Assembly (NCBI GenBank): GCA_021234155.1
Contig: JAJEKV010000032.1
Span: 7,722,736 to 7,786,735 of the forward strand
Direction: 5' to 3'
From: Isoetes taiwanensis
Lineage: Eukaryota > Streptophyta > Lycopodiopsida > Isoetales > Isoetaceae
Length of the DNA: 64,000 bases
Positions 23,416-35,519 of this stretch are shown here, piece by piece; the stretch's first letter is position 1, and each line of letters begins with the position of its first letter. Under the pieces are notes generated by a model, which was not told the DNA's origin, did no database searches, and saw only the letters and a list, made by a program, of their open reading frames with translations. A program made the position numbers and the translations under genes.

Positions 23416-23990
23416 GAGAAGTTTTTGACAAATTTGAAGAAAAATACAGATAATTGCTTCCTTTCAAAAAATGCTCCCTCAAAAAGAGGATCAACATTAC
23501 ACAAAACATAATACATCTTCATATCATGAAAGAAACTGTCTAGAGCTGCTCAAACGTCAGAGTATAAGAATTTTGTGCAGAGATCTAGAGATAAGTACAT
23601 TCCAATCAAGTTTATCTCTATCTAGTTACAAGATTCAAAAAGAAATACAAATGGATAAAACAAACAAAGCTTGGCGTATCCATATAGACAAGTCAGTTAC
23701 CTTATAGGAACACGTTTATCTCTATCTAGTTACAAGATTCAAAAAGAAATACAAATGGATAAAACAAACAGAGCTTGGCGTATCCATATAGACAAGTCAG
23801 TTACCTTATAGGAAGGGTAACTAAGTATGACGGGCACATAGTTTCTGCATCCCCAGAACCAGAATGACAGCATATGCATAGTGTTGGACAAATTTGAAGA
23901 AAATACAGACAATTGCTTCCTTTCAACAAATCCGCCTTCAAAAAGAGAACCAACATAATACACATAATACATTTTTATATCATGAAGGAA
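23416..23990. repeat. Nested local duplications
   Basis: A 104-bp unit beginning gtttatctctatctagttac is duplicated in tandem (23610-23713 and 23714-23814, nearly identical). Outside it, a segment beginning gacaaatttgaagaaaa at about 23427 recurs, more diverged, at about 23887, so an older duplication of about 460 bp encloses the younger one. Confidence 0.9.
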
Positions 23991-26360
23991 ACATAGATTT
24001 CCTTGTTTTTCACATCTCTATCTAATTTGCAAACCTGCTTGTCACATGTTTCATGTTATATAGGATGCCCTTCTTGATATAACCTATAAAGATAAGGGCT
24101 CTAAGGAAGCTACATACTGTCTTTTCTGCCTTCACTGTACATCAGGCAATCAATATAGAGATTTTAGAAGGTCATCTGAAGTGCTACTGGTAGGTGCATT
24201 TGACATCTCTGAAATCCCTGAGATCATCAATATCCATTGGACACCTTCCTACCCAATCACACAACTTGCCTCAAGAACAACTGGAAATAGGTGAAGAGTG
24301 TCTGTAATTGCTGCCTGATGGTACATTAGCTTGGATAAAGGATCATAAGTCATAAGCTTGGGAAATTCGGATATGAATTCAATGCAGGAAAGCTCTGCTG
24401 GGCCATTATCCTTGTTAGCTCCTCATACACATGAAGAATTATGAGAACTCTATACTGCTTCTTCAAGAATCGCCTATGCTTCAATTTAATAATATCGAGC
24501 AATTTACGAGAGATAATGGATCGCACTCAGATCCGCGACTTCACAACAAAGACTAACGATTTACAGATTGAGATTAAGATACCAGATAGAATACATGACA
24601 CTATTCAAACAACCAGCGGTTCGCTGCCATTAAACCAATCTAGGTAGAAAAACCCAGAGCAACTAGATAGAAGGCGATTCGCCGCAGTCAATAAATCCGG
24701 GCTAGAAAAAGCCAGGGCAGCAAAACAAACTCTGACAAAAACCATTTACTGATCATTCAACCTGTTTGCAGCATATCCATAGCTATCAGGCAGATCCGAC
24801 ATGCTTCTGATACTTCTCTCAAGAAGATATTTTGGGAGACAGCAAAACAAGTATGTCATTTACTAAATAAAAAGACCTGAGTTTGCTAGTGTTGCAGCCC
24901 CTAACTATTGTTAATCAAGAAGAATATTAAAGGCAATAGATCATGGAGTTGTTTAAACTGCTTTATAGTGCAAAAAGTTCTGATAAGCTGTAAGCTTTGT
25001 AGATCCAAACGTGCACTTGTAGAATGAAGCTTAAAAATACTAAAATTATATGGGCTACTTTGATACTAACTGGACGTGCCGTACCAGAGGCTCCAGCTTT
25101 TGTGATACCATCTGTATTAATAAATCTATCAACACAACTAACTAAATGCTCTTGAAAAGCCATACAAATAGAGATTTAGTGCTTTATTTAAAAAGACAGA
25201 AAGGGAAGCTTGTTAGGTGTCATGCATGCATTATATGGGGTGATGATTTGAGCTTTTAACATACATCTCATCTTTGTATGTAGGCAACTGTAGGCATGCG
25301 AAATTCAAGTTTTATCTCAGTCCAGCAGGAGACAGTACATCTTCGTGCCATCTTACAATCGTCAGCCATCATGCAACATCCATTACAAATTAGTGATGCG
25401 ACTAATATGATATGGAAACAAGTGTATAAGAAGTTTCCTGTAATAAAGAGGACTATCTATAGATTGCAAAGATGGAAAATCCCAGACTGGTCATAGTATT
25501 CTTGAGAAGTGTAAAATTTTCTGATGTCCTGCCTGGCAAATTGTTCAGTGATGCAATACATGTGAAGACTGCCTTTCCATGCATTTTAGAGGCTTAGCAG
25601 GCGAGGAGTACTCAAAAACATATTTGAGAATTTAAATTGTCCAGATCATACCTTGTTGAGTTCAAACGGTCATTGAATCGCCCCTGCCGCATCCCGTTTT
25701 GCAAGAGATCATCATTCTCGAAGTAGCAAAAAAGACTGGGATAAAATAAGCATCATTGACGGTAGCTCCCATGAATTGGAGCGCGACCTTGGACAAAAAA
25801 GGCATCCCTGGACGAATTGTTCTCATTCAAATGTCTTCCTTTTCAGTCTGAAGTGTTGACAGGGATATGACTATGCTGTGTTTCTTGCTCCTTATATATC
25901 TAGCATATAGATTACCTGAAGTAGCAGCACCTTTAACCTTTTTACTTGAAATGAGCAAAGGCTCTTTGCAGATCATCTTCTTTTTGCTACATGCCTTTGA
26001 TTTCCTCTGAGGCCTGGATTTGAGACAGTGAAGGAATGGATGAAAATCTTGTTGTCACTGAGGCAGCAAGATTGCAGCAGGTTATTATCGCCTCGATGCT
26101 TGTTAGCAAAGCCAGCACAATTATCAACTAAAATATCTTATCGCATTTGAAATATGTAAAAATGCCAGCTTGATATTTAAGAGCAAGGAAAAAACATTAG
26201 AGTGGTGATCACAGATATAGATGCAGTGTTGATTTCAAAAATATGATTATAGAATACTCCAAAGCTTAGCTCTCATTCTAAGGGTTTGTAAAACCCGGAC
26301 AAGAATCTTGTATGATAAAATTCAAACAATCATGACTGAAGGAAAAAAGCAATCAAATAC
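23991..26360. other. Gene-less interval
   Basis: About 2.4 kb without a supported coding region or RNA gene. Only frames under 70 codons occur. Confidence 0.5.
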
Positions 26361-26364
26361 CTTG

Positions 26365-27030
26365 TTAGCAGGTTATACTTGAAGGATTGCAGAACTCAAC
26401 AGTAGCTCGCTGCTTTAACATCAATAGGATCTTACGGAATAGATGGAGGGCTTCCTCAGATTGCCTAAACTCAATGTATGACAACATCATGGTAGTCCAC
26501 AATATCTTACACTGTTTGGGCCTGCTGTTAAAAACTGCCCTTGCATCTTGCACACTTCCAAACCTTCTATACATTTCCATAAGACGGTGACCTAAGTAAT
26601 TATCCTCCTCGCATGCGAATGGACCTACACAGACGGTAAAAACTTGGCAGATCCATGCCCCAAGTTTACTATAAAGAATGGTCTTGCATTTCTCTACTTT
26701 TCCGATAAAATTGCTAAACTTGTAAATTCCCCTAGGAAGGCAAATCTGTGCCCTAAACTTGTAGAAGGAAAATTTCACCTTGTGATGGCATCAAGGCTGA
26801 ATAGTGGGCTCTTGAAGTCGGCCTTTCAAATATAGCTTCGCACCGGAATCGAAGCAGTGTCCGACAATTCTACCCCGATTTAATGATATTCAAAAACCTT
26901 AAGTGCTTCCTCTAAGCCACCATATTTGGCATACATATCTACAAGTGTAGTTTTGACAAAAACATCCAACTGGATCCCACTTTCAAGTATTTGCTCATGT
27001 ATGCAGCGGCATTGTCCTTTTACTCACGCT
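26365..27030 (-). pseudogene. PPR protein, C-terminal-side fragment
   Basis: On the minus strand, an upstream piece (about 27025-26890) encodes CIHEQILESGIQLDVFVK followed by TTLVDMYAKYGGLEEALKVF. A second piece (to 26365) encodes NYLGHRLMEMYRRFGSVQDA, then a W-T-x-M-L-S-Y block and EALHLFRKILL. These are classic pentatricopeptide repeats of the plant organelle RNA-binding family. A stop after KVFEYH and frame changes between the pieces show decay. The preceding repeats lie beyond a LINE at 27646-27735, and further still beyond a second LINE at 30893-31042. Confidence 0.82.
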
Positions 27031-27034
27031 AAAG

Positions 27035-27645
27035 AATCTGTTGTCTCCCCTTCTCGCTACCAAGGCCGCTTTCAGGCGCCGCCTCGAGGCCCCGCCCGAA
27101 AGCAGATGCATGTGACGGATGGCGTTGGAGCAAGCGGCAGTTGAAGGATGGCGACCTTGTGTGTATTTTTGAGTGGATGTCCGCTGCGTGCATACCGGGG
27201 TCTTTGGCGCTTTGGCGCCGGGGGCTGGAGGATAGGTGAGGAGGCACCTCCGATGGGCTTACTTCCCCGAAGCGGTTTTTTCGGAAGCCTTCCCCGCCGG
27301 GCGGGCGATATGGGGCGCTCTGTTTTCCAGCACCCAGGGCCAGAAGAGGTTACGGTTGGAGCTGCTTGGTGAAGCCTTGTCTCGCTGGAGGTATGAAGGT
27401 ATGCTTGTTGCTTGTGCAACAAAGATGGATTTTTGGATCGGTGAGCAGCCATAGTCATCCCCGCAAACGGTTTTTCCCGTGGTTTTAATCCGGTCGATGG
27501 TTGTGTTCTAGCTCACGCTTGTGCTTTGGTTTAAGGGCTTCGCCCATGTTCTTGTTTGACTTGGTCCAGACTTCGTCCCTTATGTACTTGGTCCCATAAC
27601 CCGATTGGGTTCCGTGGACGTTAAAAATTTTTCCTTCCTTCCTTC
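27035..27645 (+). mobile_element. GC-rich LINE copy, 5'-truncated (first copy)
   Basis: An abrupt GC-rich segment whose last 150 bases match the 3' end of the larger LINE to its right: a tggtcccataacccgattgg block, ccgtggacg, then a (TTCC)n tail ending at about 27645. It interrupts PPR coding sequence, because PPR codons resume on the minus strand immediately after the tail. Boundaries on the 5' side are approximate, and no clear target duplication was found. Confidence 0.68.
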
Positions 27646-27735
27646 CTATAACTCCAATGTTGCCCCGTGTTTTTAAGATGCTCGTGTGGATAAGGTTGTC
27701 TGGCTTTATGTTTTCACATTGCATGTTAGCTTGTT
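27646..27735 (-). pseudogene. PPR fragment between the two LINE copies
   Basis: Minus-strand codons read MQCENIKPDNL, then SILKTRGNIGVI, the end of one PPR and the start of the GN-x-x-x linker that normally runs straight into a KG-x-x-IHEQI segment. That continuation is found on the other side of the first LINE copy, at about 27025. The fragment links the interrupted halves. Confidence 0.7.
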
Positions 27736-27892
27736 TTCACATTGCACGCCTATTTGGGGCTTTTTGGCTTACACAGAAACTTTGAGTTTTCCCTCTATCC
27801 CATTCTGTTGGATTTAACATCTTATATTTGGAGCTGACATGGCTTAGCACAGGTTCATCTATTCCATTCTATTATTTCCATCAAAAAAACAT

Positions 27893-30800
27893 TCTCAGCA
27901 GCACCAGCAGTTGGGTAGGGTCGTCCTTCTTGGGGATTTCAATGCACGGACAGGAGTAGAGCAGCCCATGCGACTTGACCCCTCGGGCCGACGATGTCCC
28001 GGCAGCCTACGCCCAGCAGAAGCAACCCGGCCACGAGGGTCGGATGACGCCTGTGTCACTCGCTTTGGCGCATTGCTCCCCGCTATGTGGCATTTTGACT
28101 TGATAATTTGCAATGGCCTTTCACGGTGGCCCGATTCATAAGTGCACATGCGCATGGGACAACCGTGGGGGATCTAGTGTGGTGGACTATGTGCTCAGAA
28201 GTTGCGCCAAGATATGCATCTCATCGGGCTTTCGGGTGGGCACTGCATACGGGATGAGGAGGAGGAATTCGGATCACCTCCCACTTTACTTGGACCCCGG
28301 GTTTGGCAAGCCGCCAGAACCCCCACTATGCCAGCCCCTCGCCCTCGCTTGAGACTAGATTATGAGCGGTGCAGAGGACTACTGGCTGAGATGCTCATGG
28401 ACGCCCGGTAATTCTGCAGACCTCCACACTAGAGCAGCAGATGCACTGCCACCGACTTCGCTATTACTTCGGATGCCGGGACAGTGCTTTGGCAGACCAC
28501 CCCGCGCCGCCGCTCGGGTCAAGCAACATTCCCGCCGAATCGATGGTTTGATCGCGAGGTAAAGAACGCAAGCGGCAGCCCGCCACATTCTCGATCCAGT
28601 ACCGCGCCAGAGGCCACCACGCCACCCGCCCTATCTGGAAGGACACAAAGGCGGCACCTTGCCCAGGCATCGGGGAGATGTTCGGCCCGCTGGACACTCA
28701 TCCTCGAACCTTTTGGCGCCAGAGTGCTTGAAGGCCAGCCCAGCCCTACTGTGGGACATCACACCCGGCGGTGGGAATAAAGATTGCGGCAGCTCTATGA
28801 CCCGGGCCAGGACGCTGCATTTCCATACCCCACAGGATGGCCCCCATTGGTTCTCGTGGGACGAGGATGTTGAGGAGGGCCCCGCGAACGGGCCGGCTAA
28901 TGGGAAGGCACCGACCTCGATGGTATGTATGCCGAAGTTACTCAAATGGGCGGTGGCCACAGTGCTGGCCCTCACTACCCTGTTCAGCGTAGCATTGCAG
29001 AAGGTCTCCGACAATGGACCACAAGCGTGGTTGTTCCCATTCACAAGGCATGGCGACCAATACACCGTCCGGCCATTACCGGACTATCATGGTCGGGCTC
29101 AAGATTTGCCAAACCGCTATCGGCATTTTCGAAGTAGCGGTTGACCCGCTACCGGGCGTAGGCGCCAGATGTGCGAGCCCTCACACGGGCAGGCTTTAGA
29201 CCCCGCCACCAACGATTGACCATATCTTTACGCTTGCACCGATTGATTGAAGACGGCCCGGAATCATCGGCAGGACTTGTATTTTTGCTTTGTGGATTTC
29301 GGGAAGGCTTTTGATACGTTCCCGGAAAAGTCGTGGGCTAGATGCGTCAACAAGGGGCTCCCCGCTACCTGTGCGAATGCCATATACAGGTTGTATGAGA
29401 GTTGTTTTGGCAGGATCACCGACGGGCCAAGCATTCACCAAGAGTATTAGGGGTCCAGGCTGCCCCTCTCTCGCCAACACTTTTTGGCCTCTACATTGAT
29501 CGTTAGAGCCCCGCCATCGAGCATGGGGGATGGCATACATCTTTTGCACCAGTCATCCGCCACTCATCTATGCGACGATGTTGGCCTGGCCGCCCACACC
29601 CCGGAAGCATGCGGCCTCACCTGGGCGCCCTAGACACATTTTGTCGCTACAGACATATGCGCCAATCTGCCAAGACCCCGTGGTTCTCATATCCTCTTCA
29701 CGCCACCCCATGCCTCCTCGTGACTCACATATCGGGGGCTCATGGACGCCATGCCCACCTACAAGTACCTAGGGGTGGAGTTCCCCTCCCTCCCCGGGCC
29801 GGGAGGCGCGTCTATCCGCTATGGTGACAAAGCAGCCGAAAGCACTTTATGCCATGCGTAATAACAAATACCAGCAGAGCTCTATGATTGGGGCCATCAG
29901 TCACATCCGTTCGCACCGGGTCGAGCCTCGGCCCTTCCAGACGGGGTCGAGGGTTTGGGGCCCGGCCGTCTCTTTGGCGACACGGAATGACTTGGAGCAG
30001 TGCGTAAGGCATTTTTGCACCGGGCACTTGGGTGAAACCTTCGGCCCCCTATCGACTCGCTGCAGGAAACCGATTCTTGTCGCCAAATGGGCAGCCCTTG
30101 ATTCTTGCAGCTTAGGGCCTGTTGGAGGGGTAAGAGAGATCAGTGGTTCGCCTGGATGGAATGTGCAGGAGCACGTGATGCGGCAGATGGGCACGCCCGA
30201 TCGTGGATACCATGGCGGGGAGTACCTAGACGCTTTGTTTCCTTTGGCAAGCTCGACCCCCCGGCACTCTGGCCAGTCAAAATGGCCCATTACAAGGAGC
30301 ACATCAACCCCGTGTTAGCCCTCGGGCCCACAAACTCTACTGCGTTCCAAATACCCGAAAAGAGCGGCACTCATTGCCTCCATTCGCGACAGTGCCCACC
30401 ATCTTCGTGATCGAGACTGGCGTGGATTGGGGAGCCCGCCAGATGTGCTCTGGCCGCCAAACGGGTGCCATTGAGGATGAGTCTCACACTTTCCGAGTTG
30501 CCCAAATGCGTTTCCGCCGATCCGCCAGATACGCCCCTTAGTACGGCCGGACTTGCCCTTGCATTTGCCGATGAACACACCGTCGGACGCGTCCCCGGGT
30601 CGACATTCAGGAGGTACTGGACCTGCGAGGTCACCTTTGCCCCACCGGCTGCCTTGCCGCCGATTAGGGCACTACGGTGTTTGATCAGATATATTTTTGT
30701 TTTCCAGATTTTATATGTTAGGGCAGCTTTGTCGGGCCAGGCCGATTGCTGCCACGGTTTTTCCTCAAACCCTTCCGGGCGGGGGTTTTAATCCCGGCAG

Positions 30801-30893
30801 CGAATTCCGCTTGCGTTTTTTGTATTGGGTCCCATAGGCCGATTGGTCTCCGTGGACGATAAAAGAATCTTCCTTCCTTCCTTCCTTCCTTCA
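27893..30893 (+). mobile_element. GC-rich APE-type LINE (second copy), degraded
   Basis: A 3-kb GC-rich island. It starts inside an apurinic endonuclease domain: LLGDFNARTG at about 27930, SSVVDYVL at about 28175 and NSDHLPLYL at about 28270. Reverse transcriptase follows: FVDFGKAFD at about 29285, the catalytic motif read as LCDDVGLAAHTPE at about 29568 in place of a usual YADD, and TYKYLGVEFP at about 29755. It ends with gggtcccataggccgattgg and a (TTCC)n tail at about 30893. Many frameshifts and stops make it inactive. It is 5'-truncated. The tail type and base composition set it apart from the poly(A) LINE at the right edge of the window. Confidence 0.85.
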
Positions 30894-31042
30894 ACCAAAA
30901 GCTTTAAGATCCGGAGTGCTTCGACAAACTGCTCAACTTTTCTTATATTCTTTGAGTTTAGGCAGATGTCTTGGCACAAACCTCCAGCTTGCCAAGTCTC
31001 AGAGACAGGAACAACAAAGCAAATAATAAACAAAACACTCAA
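30893..31042 (-). pseudogene. PPR fragment upstream of the second LINE copy
   Basis: Minus-strand codons read VPVSETWQAGGLCQ, then VEQFVEALRILKLLVE. The EALRILKLL block resembles a PPR helix preceding the first variable region of plant PLS-type proteins. It stops at the LINE tail. It is placed here because the remaining PPR pieces lie in matching order and strand to the left. Confidence 0.55.
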
Positions 31043-31049
31043 GTCTAGA

Positions 31050-31805
31050 AAGATTTTGTGTTCTAAAACTATGGCACTTTATTCAATATGATATAAAATT
31101 GCAGAAACAATCTCAATTGGTGATTTTGATAGTCATCTTGCCAAACCTTGCACTTTGTAGCAACATCCACGCATGTGACCTTCAAAAAAAAAGGTAGGTC
31201 CAACAAATCGGACCAGCACTACAGACTAAAGCAGATCTCCACATCTTTATTACCACAGATCTTGATAAAACCACAAAAGCTTTCTGCTTTGTATTAAGCT
31301 TAAACGATAAATATTAAGCCAAAAGACAAATTTTGGGCTCCCAAGACCTTGGCTTTGCTCCAACATCAAGGGATTTTTTGCCATATCCGCTCTGCCTTCA
31401 AGAAAGAGCCCGCATTGTTCAGACCTCACATCCATAAATTTCTAGCTTCATCTGCCTAATCCACAAATGATAGAAAAAAGCCCTACCCAAGCCCAAGCAT
31501 AGTCATTGCTTCTGTGTTTTCCAGTTCCGCGGCAGACCGAGGTCTGCCCCAACACAACAAGGAAATTAATCAACGGGCAGATTAGGCCGTAACTATGCTT
31601 CACGCTAACGGACGGCAGTCAGGAACACCCCAATAACGCTGACTAACATAGGTCCATAAAATCTCCATCGTCCAAAAAACCTCTCAAACCAATCTTGGCC
31701 GTCCAAATGGAAAGCCCACCTATTGGCCTATCAATCAAAGACCAGTCCTAGTATCATAAGCAATCTAATAGCAATTATGGCTTTATGCCTGCATCATATA
31801 TCTAA
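31050..31805. other. Gene-less interval
   Basis: No supported gene. The phrase aaccaatcttggccgtccaa (about 31685-31705) matches one near 13.84 kb. Confidence 0.5.
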
Positions 31806-31807
31806 AT

Positions 31808-32138
31808 CCATGGCGCCTATGATTTTGAAATATGAAATACAATTTCGCCTAAGGTTTTGAGGGAATATCGAACCTCTATATAACTTTTGCTTAAGATTTT
31901 AGAATATGAAATATGAAAGCTCGAACCTCTATCAAAATAACTCAATGTCCTAGTAAGTCTACTTTAACCAATATATCCAGTGAGCTAATGTGACTATTTT
32001 TTATCTTGAATCTATGTTTTTCTTTTTATATAACAACCCATTCAATTGTTTTAGGGATATATGGTCTATGGTTTTAAGAATTGTTTTTTTTACATCCATA
32101 TCAGATCTCCCTGGAACCCCTGTTATTTTGCTACATAT
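31808..32138 (-). mobile_element. tRNA-related interspersed repeat, copy A (partial)
   Basis: Shares with copies B and C a body containing cctaaggttttgagggaata, ctcgaacctctatcaaaata and agtgagctaatgtgac. Read on the minus strand, the last two are the B-box and A-box of an internal polymerase III promoter. It lacks the outer segment beginning cgaggtgcacc that copies B and C carry. Confidence 0.75.
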
Positions 32139-32144
32139 TCTAAA

Positions 32145-32606
32145 CGAGGTGCACCATGAACTACCACAGTCGTCGGATTTGTCAATCCTACGGCCCAGAC
32201 TGTATGTTGGAGCCTCTGGACACCTCTCATTTCACTTATGCTCAAACTGTATGTTGGGGCCTCTGGGCACCTCTCTTTCGCTTATGCTCATTTATGATTG
32301 GGGGCACCTATGATTTTGAGATGTCAAATACGAGTTTGCCTAAGGTTTTGATGGTATATCGAGCCTCTATACGGCTTTTTAGAATATGAAATATAGGAGC
32401 TCGAACTTCTACCAAAATAACTCAATGTCTTAATAAAGACTACTTTAACCAATCTAACCAGTGAGCTAACGTGATTATTTTTTATCTTAAATCTATGTTT
32501 TTTTATAATAACCCATTGCATTGTTTTAGGGATATGGTCTATGGTTTCAGGAATTATATCCATATCAAATCCCCCTGGAACCCCTGCTATTTTGCTACAT
32601 ATTGGT
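32145..32606 (-). mobile_element. tRNA-related interspersed repeat, copy B
   Basis: Runs from cgaggtgcaccatgaacta to ttttgctacatattgg and aligns along its whole length with the reverse complement of copy C 11 kb away. A 50-bp internal piece around gcctctgg-cacctctc is duplicated here. A-box and B-box relics are on the minus strand at about 32455-32470 and 32400-32410. Confidence 0.78.
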
Positions 32607-32609
32607 GGC

Positions 32610-34935
32610 AATCAAAGGGCACTCACATAATGCTCTCCAACTGCAACTGCAGTGGATTATATGTCGCATAACCTAGAACTAAATGTTCAACTGCATATTT
32701 TATATAAAAAAGTGGTTTTCTCGAGCTTTCCTAAACCTAATGTGCTAATATAGTACTTTGTATGTGTACCTAGAGATAACAAAGTATCTAAGCAAATTTC
32801 TCTGTCTGAAGCACGGTTTCAACATCATTGTGCACCTTACATAGTCATCTTAGATAGATGCCAGCATGATGCTAAAACTTTACAAGGCATGAATTTAAAA
32901 GAACATTATTGCCCAGCATGACAAAAGCACTTCAAAGTGCTGCAAAAATGCAACAGAGAAATATGGTTATTAGCATCATAACTATTTTGAAGCATTCTTT
33001 CATAATGTTGGTTTTATTAAGGAATTGCTATTGCTTTATTTCACAAAATCAAAATGTCGCATCTACAAACAAACTTTATAATGGCATGATTGGTATTCTT
33101 GTGTACATTGTGAGTGGCTTGACGAGGCGAAAAGCTTGCTTAACAATATGCCATATTCACCTAGTATTCTCTCATCGTGTCATTGCTTGGTTCCTGTTTC
33201 AGAATAAAAAATCTAGAAAAGAATAGCAGGTTAAAGATATTATTGATAATTTCTTTCTTCCAGTGAAGAAAAATAGTTCCAAATCCTACCACAACATTGA
33301 GTTTTGGCACCTTCAAGCTAAAAAGCATTAGGGTTAGAGCACTATCTCAAAACATTCTACTGATTGTCATACTACTAGGCAAATCCTATTGATCCAACTA
33401 TGAAATGTCATACTCCATAAAGAAGTGACCTAAGCAAAACTAGAATGGCAACCCAAATTTTGAATGTATGCTGCAATTATGGCAGCCCAGGATAATTTAT
33501 CTTGCACATGCATGGTATCAAATATTGCTGCAATATCACGATGCCTTATATATTGATGAGAGCAGTCGGTACAATTAGATCTGGTTGTAGTCTACAGCTC
33601 GTGATGGCACAATGGACATCTTTTCGTTCAGTTAGAGCACTACTTTCTGCACTTGTGTTTTAATGATGACAACATAAGTCACTTGATTGGGCACCATGCC
33701 TTGTAATGTCATCTGTTGAAATAGATCAAGAGCTTCTATTAGTTGTCCACATTAAGCAAAAGCAAAAATTGTGGCATTCCATAATATCAAAATTTTAGAA
33801 AGCATTTGCTATGACACTTGAAAAGCTTCTTTAGAATGGCCTTGCTATGCATAGGCTTTCTGAAATAAATCCAGGAAAGTTACCCTATTAATAACATGCT
33901 GAAATCATTATATTCCACGATCACATATCTTGTCGAGGCATCTAATAGATGAGCTGAATTGCTTGTTCCACTAAGATAATGATTGTAATGTACATCTCAA
34001 TCAAGCATTTGATGAGAAAATTCTAGTGCTTTTCTTAAGGTAGCCATGATCAGCTTTACCTACAATCATAGTTGTCCATGAAACTATAGTCTTTTGAGAC
34101 TATTCTATTCTATGCAAAGGCAACCGTCATGAACAATATGCAGACATCAATGTAGTCCAAGAGACCACATTCTGCAAAGCTATACCTTCGAACATGTAAT
34201 GGTCCTAGCCCATTAGAGGCCAATATTTATACATATTAGTACATAATACATTTATTTTGATACTGGGGATATATGCATGGCATGCATCTATATTTGCATA
34301 TAAACCAAAGAGGGCTTTTTCGAGGCTTGAGAAACTTTGCAAGGGAGGGTTTAGGATTGCATCCAAGTTGTGGAGGCAAGAGGTTCAAGATTGAGCGTTA
34401 CTTTTTCTTACAGGTAGGGGTTTGAATTCTAAAATTGAATTAAGGTTTGCAAAGGCTACCAGGATTAATTGTACATGCTTTTGTTAAGAGTTGTGATTGA
34501 GCCCTTTTCTATCTGGAGCAAGCTGGAGATGCTATTGTTAAGGGAATTATCATAATATATAGGGCCTAGAGTAGATCGGGATGAATTCAGGATGGATATA
34601 ATTGGGAAGTTATGGGCTGCATTAACGATTTAAGCCTACAACAGAATTGTCGCTCTCGGAATGAACTGAAACAGTCTTTCTAATGAGCCGTTTTAGATGA
34701 ATCAAGTGCCAATTGTTAAATTAGAGGTTGGCATGGTCGTTCCGCAATACTGGAAGGCGACCCAACTGCCTCAAAGTGAACTCAAATACAACAAAAATAG
34801 GTCGAAGCTGGCTGAGAAGGGCGAATTTGGGTCTTAGAAGAGTTGAATCTGCTTGTGTAGGTTCAAATCAGTGATCGAAGTCAGATATTTTCTTCAATGG
34901 GACGTTGTTGTTTGCCGAATCTTCATTTCTTTGTA
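32610..34935. other. Gene-less interval
   Basis: About 2.3 kb of AT-rich sequence without a supported frame over 105 codons or any domain motif. Confidence 0.5.
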
Positions 34936-34945
34936 TTGTTGATTC
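34936..34945. repeat. Target-site duplication, left copy
   Basis: ttgttgattc flanks the left end of the MITE; the right copy is ttgttggttc (35365-35374), matching at 9 of 10 bases. Confidence 0.8.
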
Positions 34946-35364
34946 GGAACTCCGTATATCTCAAGCGAGATGTGGTTAATGTGGCCAACCAGGCCATATT
35001 AACCACTGGTTAATGTGGCCAAAAAGTGGTTAATGTGGCCAAAAAAGTAGTTAATGTGGCCAAAAAGTGGTTAATGTGGCCAAAAAACCAGGCTACAAAC
35101 TGCGCGGCGGGGGCAAAAATTTCAATCGGCTGGTTCTTTCTGGTCCATGGGCAGTTTGATTCGATCTAAAAACCATGTCAATCGCTTTGTCCGCTCCTTT
35201 TATGCTAGATTGCTGAAGAGAGGAAGAGATTTGAGGCAGAATGGAGCCGGATCGAACAAAAACCGCCAAAAACAGTTAGTTTTTGGGCTTCAAACCGCGC
35301 TGTTCTTCGTGGCTGATACAGGTGGCCACATTAACTACATCTCGCTTGAGATATACGGCGTTCC
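34946..35364. mobile_element. Mutator-type MITE with 42-bp terminal inverted repeats
   Basis: The left end (34946-34987) starts ggaactccgtatatctcaag. The right end (35323-35364) is its reverse complement with only two mismatches over 42 bases. A 10-bp near-identical flanking duplication and TIRs of this length starting with G are the pattern of Mutator-like elements. The 419-bp body encodes no transposase. A frame from 35147 begins inside and runs out across the right TIR, which I read as coincidence. Subterminal repeats of gttaatgtggcca fill the left third. Confidence 0.85.
34974..35085. repeat. Subterminal repeats inside the MITE
   Basis: Five copies of gttaatgtggcca spaced by about 22 bases, separated by A-runs. 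One inverted copy, tggcc-atattaac, lies among them, so the end can fold on itself. Confidence 0.9.
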
Positions 35365-35374
35365 TTGTTGGTTC
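35365..35374. repeat. Target-site duplication, right copy
   Basis: ttgttggttc, paired with ttgttgattc at the left end of the MITE. Confidence 0.8.
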
Positions 35375-35519
35375 TATTTGCTAACAATTGTTGCAGGAAT
35401 AACCATTGAAATGGGCTCAATTGCCTTGCTTTGCATGTGGATGGACTTAGATGACTTGAAGAAGAGCGAATCCTACTGCCACAGATCCGGTTGGAATAGT
35501 AAGAAATTATAAGAACTTG

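Noticed and set aside
27072-30410. Many overlapping long frames on both strands in the GC-rich island
   Set aside because: High GC reduces stop codons; only the plus-strand endonuclease and reverse-transcriptase motifs are meaningful.
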